22,588 nt of DNA from an uncultured Porphyromonadaceae bacterium (lineage in GTDB: Bacteria; Bacteroidota; Bacteroidia; Bacteroidales; Muribaculaceae): NCBI GenBank assembly GCA_947176285.1, contig CAMWQF010000013.1, forward strand, positions 1 through 22,588, given 5' to 3'. Below, in pieces: positions 15,246-22,588 of this stretch (positions within the stretch are counted from its first letter, which is position 1; each line of letters opens with the position of its first letter). Position numbers and translations under genes: made by a program. A model generated the notes under the pieces. The model saw only the letters and a list, made by a program, of their open reading frames with translations. It was not told the origin of the DNA and ran no database searches.

Positions 15246-16121
15246 ATGAAATACGATGACGACAGATATCCCGAAGAGGATGATGACGAACTTTGGGACG
15301 ATGAACTGGATATAAGCACCGACGTGCCGACTGATGACGCTCAGGATTATTATGCCCCTTCCTCTGATAGCGTTCATCCTGACGGGTATCAAGATGCGGA
15401 TAATTATAATGCTGAAGATTCTGATACGTCGGATTACTATGATTCAGATTATTCTCATGCGGATGATTCTAATACTGATGATTCTTATGCAGAAGATTAT
15501 TATTCCCCGGATCCTGAACCTGCTAAACCAAAGAGAGATGGCTTTTTCAGTCATAAGGTTGACGAGCGTGAGGAAGAGAACGACTTCTTTACTTCCGATG
15601 CTGAGCCTGTAGTAGTGAAAAAGTCTAAAACGCCGGCTCTTGATCCTGAGGATCCTGATTATTGGATTGAGGAAGAATCAGAATTGGAGAATATCATTCA
15701 TAAGACTAAGAATAAATGGAAATGGTGGCTCGGAAGTGTCTTGACATTGCTTCTCATTATATTAGTGGCTTGGATATGGTTTTTCCGTCCATATGTGGAT
15801 GATGCAGTAAAATACGGATACATAAAAAATATGGAGCGTCGTGGTTCAATTGTCAAGACATTTGAAGGCTCGATGATCCCATATAAGGAATTGGGCGATC
15901 CGAATCCTATGTATTTTGAAGAGGTCCGGTTTAGCGTGGAAAGCGATTCATTGGCTGCGAGAATGAAAAGGATGATGCTCGACTGCATTCCGGTCAGAGT
16001 GGAATATGAATTATACCATTCTTCGCTTCCATGGAAAGGTGATGAGAAAATGATCATTACTAAGGTAGATTCTGCTGATGTCAATAAGATCTTGCCTCCC
16101 GACTACAGATATTATAAATGA
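15246..16121 (+). CDS. single-pass membrane protein with acidic N-terminal region
   Basis: The reading frame is open further upstream, but ATG 15246 is chosen because the earlier in-frame ATG (15147) lies deep inside the flippase gene and encodes unrelated sequence. The 291-residue protein begins with about 125 residues very rich in Asp, Glu, Tyr and Ser (for example DDELWDDELD, YDSDYSHADDS), probably disordered. A KTKNKWKWW basic patch and one membrane segment at about 158-178 (LGSVLTLLLIILVAWIWFF) follow, then a globular domain of about 110 residues outside the membrane (DDAVKYGYIKNMERRGSIVKTFEG to the end). I know similar C-terminal domains only as Bacteroidales hypothetical proteins. Its stop overlaps the next start (ATGA). 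Confidence 0.7.
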   Translation: MKYDDDRYPEEDDDELWDDELDISTDVPTDDAQDYYAPSSDSVHPDGYQDADNYNAEDSDTSDYYDSDYSHADDSNTDDSYAEDYYSPDPEPAKPKRDGFFSHKVDEREEENDFFTSDAEPVVVKKSKTPALDPEDPDYWIEEESELENIIHKTKNKWKWWLGSVLTLLLIILVAWIWFFRPYVDDAVKYGYIKNMERRGSIVKTFEGSMIPYKELGDPNPMYFEEVRFSVESDSLAARMKRMMLDCIPVRVEYELYHSSLPWKGDEKMIITKVDSADVNKILPPDYRYYK

Positions 16122-18538
16122 ATATGCAAAAGATTTCTAAAAAACATATTTCAGTAATTGGCTCGGCTTTCACTATGCTATTGGCGATGTGGGGGTGCGC
16201 ATCGATTGGAAATCCATCCGGTGGTCCTCGTGATGAGGATCCCCCGCGATTTGTCAGAGCATTTCCGAATCCGGGTTCTGTTAATGTAGACCCAAGCAAT
16301 ATAAACATTGATTTCAATGAGTTGGTCAATGTGAAGGACGCTTTTCAGAATGTGATTCTTTCTCCTCCGGGAAAGTCCACTCCGCGTGTGTCTACAAGAG
16401 GAAGGCGTGTGGTGGTGAATATCACTGACACATTGCTTCCAAATACGACTTACACTATCGATTTTGGCGATGCTATTGAGGATAACAATGAAGCCAACAA
16501 ACTTCCGGGGTTTGCTTACACTTTCTCTACGGGACCTACTCTCGATTCGCTTCGAATAGGAGGCATGGTTCTTGGAGCAGAAGACATGGAACCCCAGCAA
16601 GGTGTATTCGTTGGTGCCTATATCTCTAAGGAAGATTCGGCTTTCATTCGGATGCCATTTGAAAGATTGTCTCGTACTGATGAGTATGGCAGATTTATAA
16701 TTCGAGGACTTCAAGACACCACATATCGGTTGTTTGCACTTAAGGATCTTGATAATGACAAGCATTATGCAAATCCCGAAGAAGACATAGCATGGTTTGA
16801 GGATATTATTCGCCCTTCATCAGAGAGAATAACTGTCACTGATACCATCCGCGACCTTTTCACAGGTGCTGTAGACACAGTTATCCAACGTGAAAGGACT
16901 CGCTATCTACCCAATAATGTGTTGTTGAGAATGTATAACACAGGTCTTAAGCCACAATATTTGGTTAGTTACACCCGACCCGACTCCACAAGGCTCGAGT
17001 TTATTTTCAACTCGCCAAGTGAAAAGCAGCCGCAGATAATGATAGCGGATGATGAAGTGTATTCTACTCCTTTGAAAGCAGAGCGTACTGTTGGCAATGA
17101 TACTTTGACCTTCTGGCTTCCGAGAGAACTTGCCTCACGCGACACTCTTAAACTTGCTTTAAGTTATCCAAGGGTGGAACTTTTGACCGGAATTGAGTCT
17201 ATTGTCAACGATACGGTAAAATTGATGAAGCCAAAGCCGGCTGCCCCTAAGAAGGCTAAGAAAAAGAAATCTTCAAAGAAAACGGAGGTAAATAAAGTTG
17301 AGGATGTCGGTGCGGATATTTTGCCCGGCGATTCAATCGCTACTCTCCGTAATGATTCATCGGCAGTCGAGATGAAGAAAGATACCGTAGAAGTTCCAAA
17401 GCCTACATTCGCTTTTACAGCCAAGGGTCCTACCTCCGATATGCAGATTCCGTTGTATATTGAAGTGCCGGTGCCCCTCGAAAGGCTTGATTCTGCCGCA
17501 TTCCGACTCGAAATGCGACCCGATACGGTGTGGATTCCTGTGAAAGAGAATTACAGATTGGAAAAGGCTGATACGCTTTCGGAGAGAAGATTCAAGATTC
17601 AATACCCTTGGCAACGAGACATGAACTATAGAATTTCCGTAGATTCGCTTGCTGCAACTGATAAATACGGTATTGAGAGTGCTAAATTAGAATTTGAATT
17701 CAAGACTAAGGCTGCTGAAGATTTGTCAAGTCTAAAACTGAAACTCAATGGACTTGATCCGGACATTCCGGCATTTGTTCAATTGATGGCATCAGGTGAT
17801 AAGCCGAAATACGTGGCTCCGGTAGTCGATGGTGTCGCAATGTTTGATGGAATTGATGCCGGCAAATATTACGCACGTCTATACGAAGATTTTGATGGAG
17901 ACGGCAAGTATACACCCGGCAGTTACAGATTGCAGAAAGTGTTTGGAGAAGCGATTGATTCCCTAATCAATGTTCCTCCGGTTGCAATTGAAGATTCCAT
18001 AAAGGCTAATGATTCTCTTGTCGCAGACTCAATCTCTAATTTGAGAATTCCGGCAGATTCATTACAAGTTACTCCTGATTCAATTCATTTGCCTGCTGAT
18101 TCATTAGCACTTTCTCCCGACAGTCTGAAATCTGTGCCGATGACGGTAACTCCCAAGTTCGTTAAGCCTATGAGCGACAGAGAGATCGTGGATAGTTTGA
18201 AAAGAGTCGGTTATAGTCTTGTTCCAATTGAATCAGATTCCATTGGTAAAGAGATCCTGATTGCCATTCAGCCGGACTACGTCTATTATTTCCCTAAATT
18301 AATAAATGTCAAGAAAAATTGGGATGTGGAGCAAGAGTGGAATGTGTTTGATACTGCTCTCGATCTCCAAAAACCTGCTAAAATAAAGAAGAACAAACCA
18401 AAGAACAACAAGAACCGTCAGCAACAACGAGAAGAAGAGGAGGAAGAAGATGAGGATGAATTCGGAGCGAATCCATTTGCCCCCAATCGGAATTCCAACA
18501 ATCGCAATCGAACTGGAGGCAACGGGAGAAATTATTAA
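16118..18538 (+). CDS. Big_5 (Ig-like) domain lipoprotein with repeat-rich C-terminus
   Basis: This 806-residue protein begins with a lipoprotein signal (MWGC, Cys27; ATG 16124 is a possible alternative start two codons later). The first domain (about 38-140: GGPRDEDPPRFVRAFPNPGSVNV ... INIDFNELV ... FAYTFSTG) is a Bacteroidetes Big_5 Ig-like fold. Further beta-rich regions follow (about 145-365 and 405-560). Between them is a Lys-rich stretch (about 370-385, KKAKKKKSSKK). Near 625-672 a degenerate repeat reads PADSL or PDSL about every 9-10 residues. The C-terminal tail is Lys/Asn, then Glu/Asp, then Asn/Arg/Gly rich. It is probably a surface or periplasmic lipoprotein; function unknown. It is the last gene of the aroB run and converges on the subtilase gene with overlapping stop codons. 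Confidence 0.8.
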   Translation: MNMQKISKKHISVIGSAFTMLLAMWGCASIGNPSGGPRDEDPPRFVRAFPNPGSVNVDPSNINIDFNELVNVKDAFQNVILSPPGKSTPRVSTRGRRVVVNITDTLLPNTTYTIDFGDAIEDNNEANKLPGFAYTFSTGPTLDSLRIGGMVLGAEDMEPQQGVFVGAYISKEDSAFIRMPFERLSRTDEYGRFIIRGLQDTTYRLFALKDLDNDKHYANPEEDIAWFEDIIRPSSERITVTDTIRDLFTGAVDTVIQRERTRYLPNNVLLRMYNTGLKPQYLVSYTRPDSTRLEFIFNSPSEKQPQIMIADDEVYSTPLKAERTVGNDTLTFWLPRELASRDTLKLALSYPRVELLTGIESIVNDTVKLMKPKPAAPKKAKKKKSSKKTEVNKVEDVGADILPGDSIATLRNDSSAVEMKKDTVEVPKPTFAFTAKGPTSDMQIPLYIEVPVPLERLDSAAFRLEMRPDTVWIPVKENYRLEKADTLSERRFKIQYPWQRDMNYRISVDSLAATDKYGIESAKLEFEFKTKAAEDLSSLKLKLNGLDPDIPAFVQLMASGDKPKYVAPVVDGVAMFDGIDAGKYYARLYEDFDGDGKYTPGSYRLQKVFGEAIDSLINVPPVAIEDSIKANDSLVADSISNLRIPADSLQVTPDSIHLPADSLALSPDSLKSVPMTVTPKFVKPMSDREIVDSLKRVGYSLVPIESDSIGKEILIAIQPDYVYYFPKLINVKKNWDVEQEWNVFDTALDLQKPAKIKKNKPKNNKNRQQQREEEEEEDEDEFGANPFAPNRNSNNRNRTGGNGRNY

Positions 18539-20520
18539 TTGGGGAATATACGCTTTGCTACTCCATGAGGAGTATGCACAATGTAGATGCCCTTCTCAAT
18601 ATCACTGATGTCAGAAACCTTGCCGGAGTATCTTTTTACTCCGGCAATATCATATAATTCTACATGATCTTCAGGAAGAAGTGGGAATGCAGGGCTTTCG
18701 ATGCTCTCTACCCCGCCTGCAAGGAGTGCTAACTTCAGGGCTTTAACCGGATCGAAATATCCTGTTCCATTATGCGGATCGTCAGCATCTTTGATGTCGA
18801 TGCAGTTTGACTGCGCTATTATCTTTTGTACATCGTCAATCGTCAAAGTTGGTACTGCCTCAAGCCAAGTGGCGATATAGCCGGCTACATAGGGTGAAGA
18901 CATTGATGTGCCACCCTCATCAAACCATTGTGCCCCTCCCATCCTGAGATGCGGATGATAGGGATATAGATTTAGAAAGTGGCGGCTGGCTGCCGACATT
19001 AGCGGACCTCCCGGAGCTACAGTGTGGGGAAGTATTCGTCCATCGCGAAGAGTTCCGTAACTGCTGTATCGTACTGTAGCACCTGCCTCAAATCCTGATT
19101 TTTCATAATAGATATTGTCATCGTGAAATTCTTCAGGCGCAGAATGGGGTACGGAGTCTCTATTGCCATACATCCCTACGCATATCACCTTCCTTCCACA
19201 TGCCAAGTCGCTTACTGTGCGATCCGTAGAAGGGGATGGATTGTCGGAGATACCAATCAGTCTTGAGTATGTCCCGTCGGAATATACCTCCAGATCATTT
19301 CCGGGTTGCCCTGTCACTTTCAAGGCTAAATTGTATCTTGCCCAATTCCCTTTTTGAGATATTTCCGGCGAGATGTAGTCATAACTCAATATTGTTCTAT
19401 GCCGTCCATTTTCGGAATCCACACCTCCTTCAATCTCTAATTTCCCTACAAATGGGAATCCCGTCCGCTCCTTGTAGTTTTCCTCCCACTGGTAAGAACG
19501 ATAGTCTCCATCTGTCAGAGTCATACTATCGAACCATTCGACAATCTTTTTCTCATGCTCGTCATATATGCCGAGAGAAATTGATAAGGATTGTGCCGAT
19601 CCGCTCCAGATATCGGTGGCGCCATACATGTTAAACTGATTCCAATCCTTGTTCCCAATGCGGAATGAAACGTCTTTACGCGTCTCTGTAAAGTCTGTGA
19701 TGAGAGTATTGGTGCGGTGTCCTTCGTTGCCTGATGACAATACAATGAAAGCATCTTCGGCACACATGTCAAGATATTGTGAGAATAGGGAAGTGCCGTC
19801 ATGCGGGCCGGTATAGCAGCCAACCGAAATGTTGATTACCGCCGGTTTCCCTACTTCTTTAGCATAATCAATTATATCTTCAACTCCGGCAAGGAGTCCC
19901 ACTTCTGTAAGTGTAGATACGGTCACTACGATTTCCGCATCAGTCGCTATTCCGGAATACGGAGTGCCTGCTCCGTTGCCTGCAAGTATTCCGCACACAT
20001 GTGTGGCATGATATAGATTCGGATTGTCAGTTTTCCAACGGAGATAGTCATCATCCCCATCAAGTTGCCGACGGATCCCTTCACCCTCGATATATTGCAC
20101 CACTCTCTTGATTCTTGATTTCCCTTCTGAATCAAGGAATGTGGGATGCAATGGGTCGATGCCGAGGTCGCATATGCCTACAACAATCCCTTTGCCGGTA
20201 TATGGAGTGCCGGTGGCGCTGCCGCTTTGGATGGATTGCGCATTATAGTAAGTTTTTGCTATGTCAAGGGTGGGGGTGAGGCTTCGTTGTCTGATGGAAG
20301 TAGCAGCACCTCGCGTCAGACTGTTTGGAAAAAGACACAGAAGGATATCACCGCGACGACGCAAGATATCAACTCCCTCATTTCTCAGGGAGTCGATATC
20401 ATCATCGCTGTATATTTTCACTATGCGCGGCAAATAGGGATTATCAGATTCTTCTGCTCTGAGTGCCGTGATCAATAAAGTAAAGAATAGTAAAGATAGG
20501 ACAAATCGTTTCAATGACAT
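18535..20520 (-). CDS. secreted subtilisin-like (S8) serine protease with T9SS-like C-terminal tail
   Basis: This 661-residue protein has a signal peptide (1-22, ending LRA). The catalytic triad is complete: D118 (VGICDLGID), H171 (HATHVCGILAG) and S539 (GGTSMSSPYVAG), with oxyanion Asn265 (SSGNEG). About 200 residues of mainly beta sequence (roughly 285-440) are inserted between N265 and S539, as in several large bacterial subtilases. The last 55 residues (VELYDIAGVKRYSGKVSDISDIEKGIYIVHTPHGVAKRIFPN in pieces: ELYDIAGV, KGIYIVHT, AKRIF) match the layout of a type A T9SS sorting domain: strand, Gly, ..., GiYiv, ..., Lys. That would imply export across the outer membrane, but the domain can be degenerate in gut species. 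Substrate unknown. Confidence 0.87.
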   Translation of the reverse strand: MSLKRFVLSLLFFTLLITALRAEESDNPYLPRIVKIYSDDDIDSLRNEGVDILRRRGDILLCLFPNSLTRGAATSIRQRSLTPTLDIAKTYYNAQSIQSGSATGTPYTGKGIVVGICDLGIDPLHPTFLDSEGKSRIKRVVQYIEGEGIRRQLDGDDDYLRWKTDNPNLYHATHVCGILAGNGAGTPYSGIATDAEIVVTVSTLTEVGLLAGVEDIIDYAKEVGKPAVINISVGCYTGPHDGTSLFSQYLDMCAEDAFIVLSSGNEGHRTNTLITDFTETRKDVSFRIGNKDWNQFNMYGATDIWSGSAQSLSISLGIYDEHEKKIVEWFDSMTLTDGDYRSYQWEENYKERTGFPFVGKLEIEGGVDSENGRHRTILSYDYISPEISQKGNWARYNLALKVTGQPGNDLEVYSDGTYSRLIGISDNPSPSTDRTVSDLACGRKVICVGMYGNRDSVPHSAPEEFHDDNIYYEKSGFEAGATVRYSSYGTLRDGRILPHTVAPGGPLMSAASRHFLNLYPYHPHLRMGGAQWFDEGGTSMSSPYVAGYIATWLEAVPTLTIDDVQKIIAQSNCIDIKDADDPHNGTGYFDPVKALKLALLAGGVESIESPAFPLLPEDHVELYDIAGVKRYSGKVSDISDIEKGIYIVHTPHGVAKRIFPN

Positions 20521-20577
20521 ATTACTGATTTAAGACCCCGTCTAATAATGAGAAGCCCCGGGGCGTGGGTTTGGATG
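20521..20577. other. 57-nt gap with GC-rich palindrome, weak terminator candidate
   Basis: GCCCCGGGGC at 20555-20564 is a perfect palindrome, and CCCCG (20536-20540) can pair with CGGGG (20559-20563) around an 18-nt loop. It lies after the stop of the TonB-domain gene and before the subtilase start, both on the minus strand. No clear T-tract follows, so it may attenuate rather than terminate. No TAnnTTTG promoter is visible for the subtilase gene here. Confidence 0.3.
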
Positions 20578-20943
20578 TTATTCAGGAAGCGTGAATGTGA
20601 TTTTTACCGATGACTCGCTGTCAACCGGCTTTTCGTTGACTGTGGCTGGTGTCCATGTCGGCATTCCCTTCACAAGGCGGATTGCCTCTGCTTCCAAGTC
20701 CGGGTCCACAAGACGCACGATGCCTATATTGTTGAGGCTTCCGTCTGTTTTCACAAGGAATTTCACTTGCACCACTCCTTCAATGCCATTGTTGATTGAT
20801 GGCTGCGGGTACTTTAGGTTTTTGTTGATATATGTTGACAAAGCCTTTTCTCCACCCGGGAAACTTGCAGGGATAGTGTCTGACTGAGCCATGGCGGGAA
20901 TTGCAATGGCAAGTGATGCGAGTATTGACAAATATTTTTTCAT
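20578..20943 (-). CDS. small periplasmic TonB C-terminal-domain protein
   Basis: The chosen ATG (20943) begins a clean Sec signal peptide (MKKYLSILASLAIAIPAMAQ, cleavage after AMA); an in-frame ATG at 20961 would add six residues. The mature protein of about 100 residues is a single TonB C-terminal domain: FPGGEKALSTYINKNLKYP, GIEGVVQVKFLVKTDGSL, VDPDLEAEAIRLVKGMPTW and a final strand KITFTLPE. These are the standard Bacteroidetes energy-transducer signatures. There is no membrane anchor or Pro-rich spacer, so it cannot transmit energy from ExbB/ExbD like full TonB. It may instead bind a receptor's TonB box or peptidoglycan (inference). It starts 49 nt after the receptor gene's stop and is probably co-transcribed with it. 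Confidence 0.83.
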   Translation of the reverse strand: MKKYLSILASLAIAIPAMAQSDTIPASFPGGEKALSTYINKNLKYPQPSINNGIEGVVQVKFLVKTDGSLNNIGIVRLVDPDLEAEAIRLVKGMPTWTPATVNEKPVDSESSVKITFTLPE

Positions 20944-20992
20944 AATCGTGTTATTTTTCATTTTATATTTAGACAAGCGAAATCGAAAAAAG

Positions 20993-22588
20993 TTACATCT
21001 GCCATGCAAATGAAATGCTCCCTCCGATTCCGGTTGTAAGAGGGGAGTTGTAGTAATAATAGTCAGGGATGTAGTTAAGCAGGTTGTCGATAGTAAGTCC
21101 AAGTGTAAAATTCTTTGGGAATTTCTGGCTAAGATTGAGTCCTAGCAGAGAATAAGCAGGGTAGCGTTGTGTGCGCAGCGCTACGTCGGAAAACATCGAC
21201 ATTATATCTCCTGTAACTGCCGACATCCATTTGAAATTTGCTGTAGCGGAAAATCTCCAGTCTTTTTTCCAAAGGTGTGTGTAGTCTGCTTTCAGCGTTA
21301 GTGCATGAGGTCGGGTTGGATTTGCTCGTATATCCCCTTTCGTATATCTCTCATGAGTGAATAAATACTCGCCGTTTAGAGTAAGTCCGAAATCAAATGA
21401 TTTCATCAGAGAGACATCGATGCCGCTTATCTGAACTCGCCTGATGTTTAGATATTGTTGTCCCATTAAAGATTCGTTCCAAAGGTAGGATATTCGGTTG
21501 TCTACAATATTGTGGAATGCCATCACAGTCAGGCTTCGGCTTCCTTTCAGATACTCGGCAGAGAGGCTGAGGTTGTGGCTCGTCTCTGACTTAAGGTCAG
21601 GATTGCCATAGATATTAAATATTCCTGCCATGTCGAAGTCCATATAAAGTTCCTTCAAATTAGGGGCGCGGAATCCTTCTGCATAGTTAAATCTAAGGGC
21701 ACAGTTCCCTTTGCCCGGACGCCAAAGCAAACTGAGTTTGGGGGAAACCCTATTGGCGCGTGATGCTGAGAACCAATCGTATCGCAGTCCGGGAACGAGC
21801 CACAGATGCTTATATGGATGCCAATCCCATTGCAGGTAAGTGTCTAAGTTGGTCTGAGAATGGGTGCCTCCTCCAAATTCGTAAGACATCAGATAGTCGT
21901 CAATCCAGTCTCCTCCGGCTGTGAGTGTTCCGGTATTCCCAAATTCGTGGGAATATTGCAGATGCACGGAGTTTTGTCTATTACGATAGTCACGGACCTG
22001 TCCTTTTGTCTCTAATTCATAATCATACTTGTCGTAGGCATCAAATGAATACTTTGCGGTGAAGTCTTTCCATCGTCCGGACAGTCCTGCTGAAATATCA
22101 CGATAGCGGTCATATGATACCAAACTGCTTTTTCGTTCGCGCCAATAATAGCCGGCTCTTGCTGAGATGGAGGCATCTTTATTGAATGTGTATGTTGCCC
22201 TGTCGCGTAGATTCCAACTATGTGTGGCATATGCCTTGCTGAAGTCTCCTCTTCTTGGAAACTGGATTTCGCCTTGGGAGTCAAACCTGGCGTCAAGCGA
22301 ATTTGAAAACTTTCGCTTGCTGTAAGTGGCAAGCGCTCCATAACTTTGAAGAGAGTGTGTGCCATATCGCCCGTTCAGACGCAGATGAGTGCCCTCTTTA
22401 GGTCGGGCTGATATAATATTCACTACTCCTCCGGTAGCATTAGAACCATAAAGGGAAGATGCCGCTCCTTTCACAATCTCCACTCGTTCTGCATTTTGCA
22501 GATTTAATCTTGAATAGTCTGGATTGTCAAGGGTTTCGCCTGCCAATCGTTCTCCGTCAAGGAGAAACAGGATGCCGCCGCCTCCGAA
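20993..22588 (-). CDS. TonB-dependent outer-membrane receptor (N-terminus outside window)
   Basis: The frame is open to the window end, so the signal peptide and first part of the plug are missing; 531 residues are visible. The fragment begins inside the plug (ILFLLDGERL, VEIVKGAASSLYGSNATGGVVNIIS, the classic plug end) and continues with a 22-strand-type barrel full of alternating aromatic and polar residues. Barrel signs include GLRYDW, RFNYAEGFRAPNLKELY, GNPDLKSETSHNLSLSAEY and the closing LTTGIGGSISFAWQM. The FRAPNLKELY and NPxLKxE features are typical of the BtuB/CirA/heme-siderophore-type receptors (not SusC-type, given the size and the absence of SusD nearby). The substrate could be heme, a siderophore or cobalamin; the sequence does not decide. 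It is followed by the TonB-domain gene. Confidence 0.88.
   Translation of the reverse strand, partial: FGGGGILFLLDGERLAGETLDNPDYSRLNLQNAERVEIVKGAASSLYGSNATGGVVNIISARPKEGTHLRLNGRYGTHSLQSYGALATYSKRKFSNSLDARFDSQGEIQFPRRGDFSKAYATHSWNLRDRATYTFNKDASISARAGYYWRERKSSLVSYDRYRDISAGLSGRWKDFTAKYSFDAYDKYDYELETKGQVRDYRNRQNSVHLQYSHEFGNTGTLTAGGDWIDDYLMSYEFGGGTHSQTNLDTYLQWDWHPYKHLWLVPGLRYDWFSASRANRVSPKLSLLWRPGKGNCALRFNYAEGFRAPNLKELYMDFDMAGIFNIYGNPDLKSETSHNLSLSAEYLKGSRSLTVMAFHNIVDNRISYLWNESLMGQQYLNIRRVQISGIDVSLMKSFDFGLTLNGEYLFTHERYTKGDIRANPTRPHALTLKADYTHLWKKDWRFSATANFKWMSAVTGDIMSMFSDVALRTQRYPAYSLLGLNLSQKFPKNFTLGLTIDNLLNYIPDYYYYNSPLTTGIGGSISFAWQM

Noticed and set aside
20962..21102. Long N-terminal extension of the TonB-domain protein
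   Set aside because: It overlaps the receptor gene and would hide the clean signal peptide at 20943.
22544..22546. TTG as a start codon of the receptor
   Set aside because: The frame stays open to the window end and encodes plug-domain sequence upstream, so the gene is simply cut.
1..22588. tRNA, rRNA, CRISPR arrays, riboswitches
   Set aside because: No cloverleaf-like, rRNA-like or regularly spaced repeat pattern was recognised on reading; short non-coding RNAs cannot be excluded without a covariance-model search.

Overview
The window looks like a gut-type Bacteroidales chromosome, most plausibly Muribaculaceae or a close relative (inference). The reasons are three fimbrillin-type lipoprotein modules, BspA-type leucine-rich repeats, a BACON domain, an M64 peptidase, TonB proteins, a Big_5 lipoprotein, almost no Shine-Dalgarno sequences, and promoters of the Bacteroidetes TTTG / TAnnTTTG type. 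No rRNA, tRNA or CRISPR array was seen.

Layout. (1) 1-519 is the 3' end of a gene whose C-terminus resembles the WHH branch of HNH nuclease toxins. (2) 537-1833 is a REP-associated tyrosine transposase (RAYT) gene on the minus strand, with three copies of a 26-nt repeat around it and a good promoter. (3) 1972-12521 is a same-strand, tightly packed surface locus. It encodes a fimbrillin lipoprotein, a giant fimbrillin-LRR-BACON-M64 peptidase lipoprotein, another fimbrillin lipoprotein, a membrane-anchored NTF2-like protein, a secreted beta-rich protein, an FN3+BspA lipoprotein, a tail-anchored Ser/Thr kinase with DFN in place of DFG, and an HTH-type regulator. (4) 12531-18538 is a conserved-looking housekeeping and envelope run: a HAD phosphatase fused to 3-dehydroquinate synthase, a flippase-like membrane protein, an acidic single-pass membrane protein and a large Big_5 lipoprotein. 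(5) 18535-22588 is on the minus strand: a subtilase with a T9SS-like C-terminal tail, a small periplasmic TonB C-terminal-domain protein and a TonB-dependent receptor cut by the window end.

How it fits together. Region 3 is the best candidate for a little-described system. Surface adhesin modules are placed on the same polypeptide as a metallopeptidase, next to a second LRR lipoprotein. They are encoded with an inner-membrane kinase and a DNA-binding protein that could tie production to an envelope signal. The co-regulation and signalling links are inference from gene order and spacing only. In region 5 the receptor and the small TonB-domain protein are 49 nt apart and probably co-transcribed.
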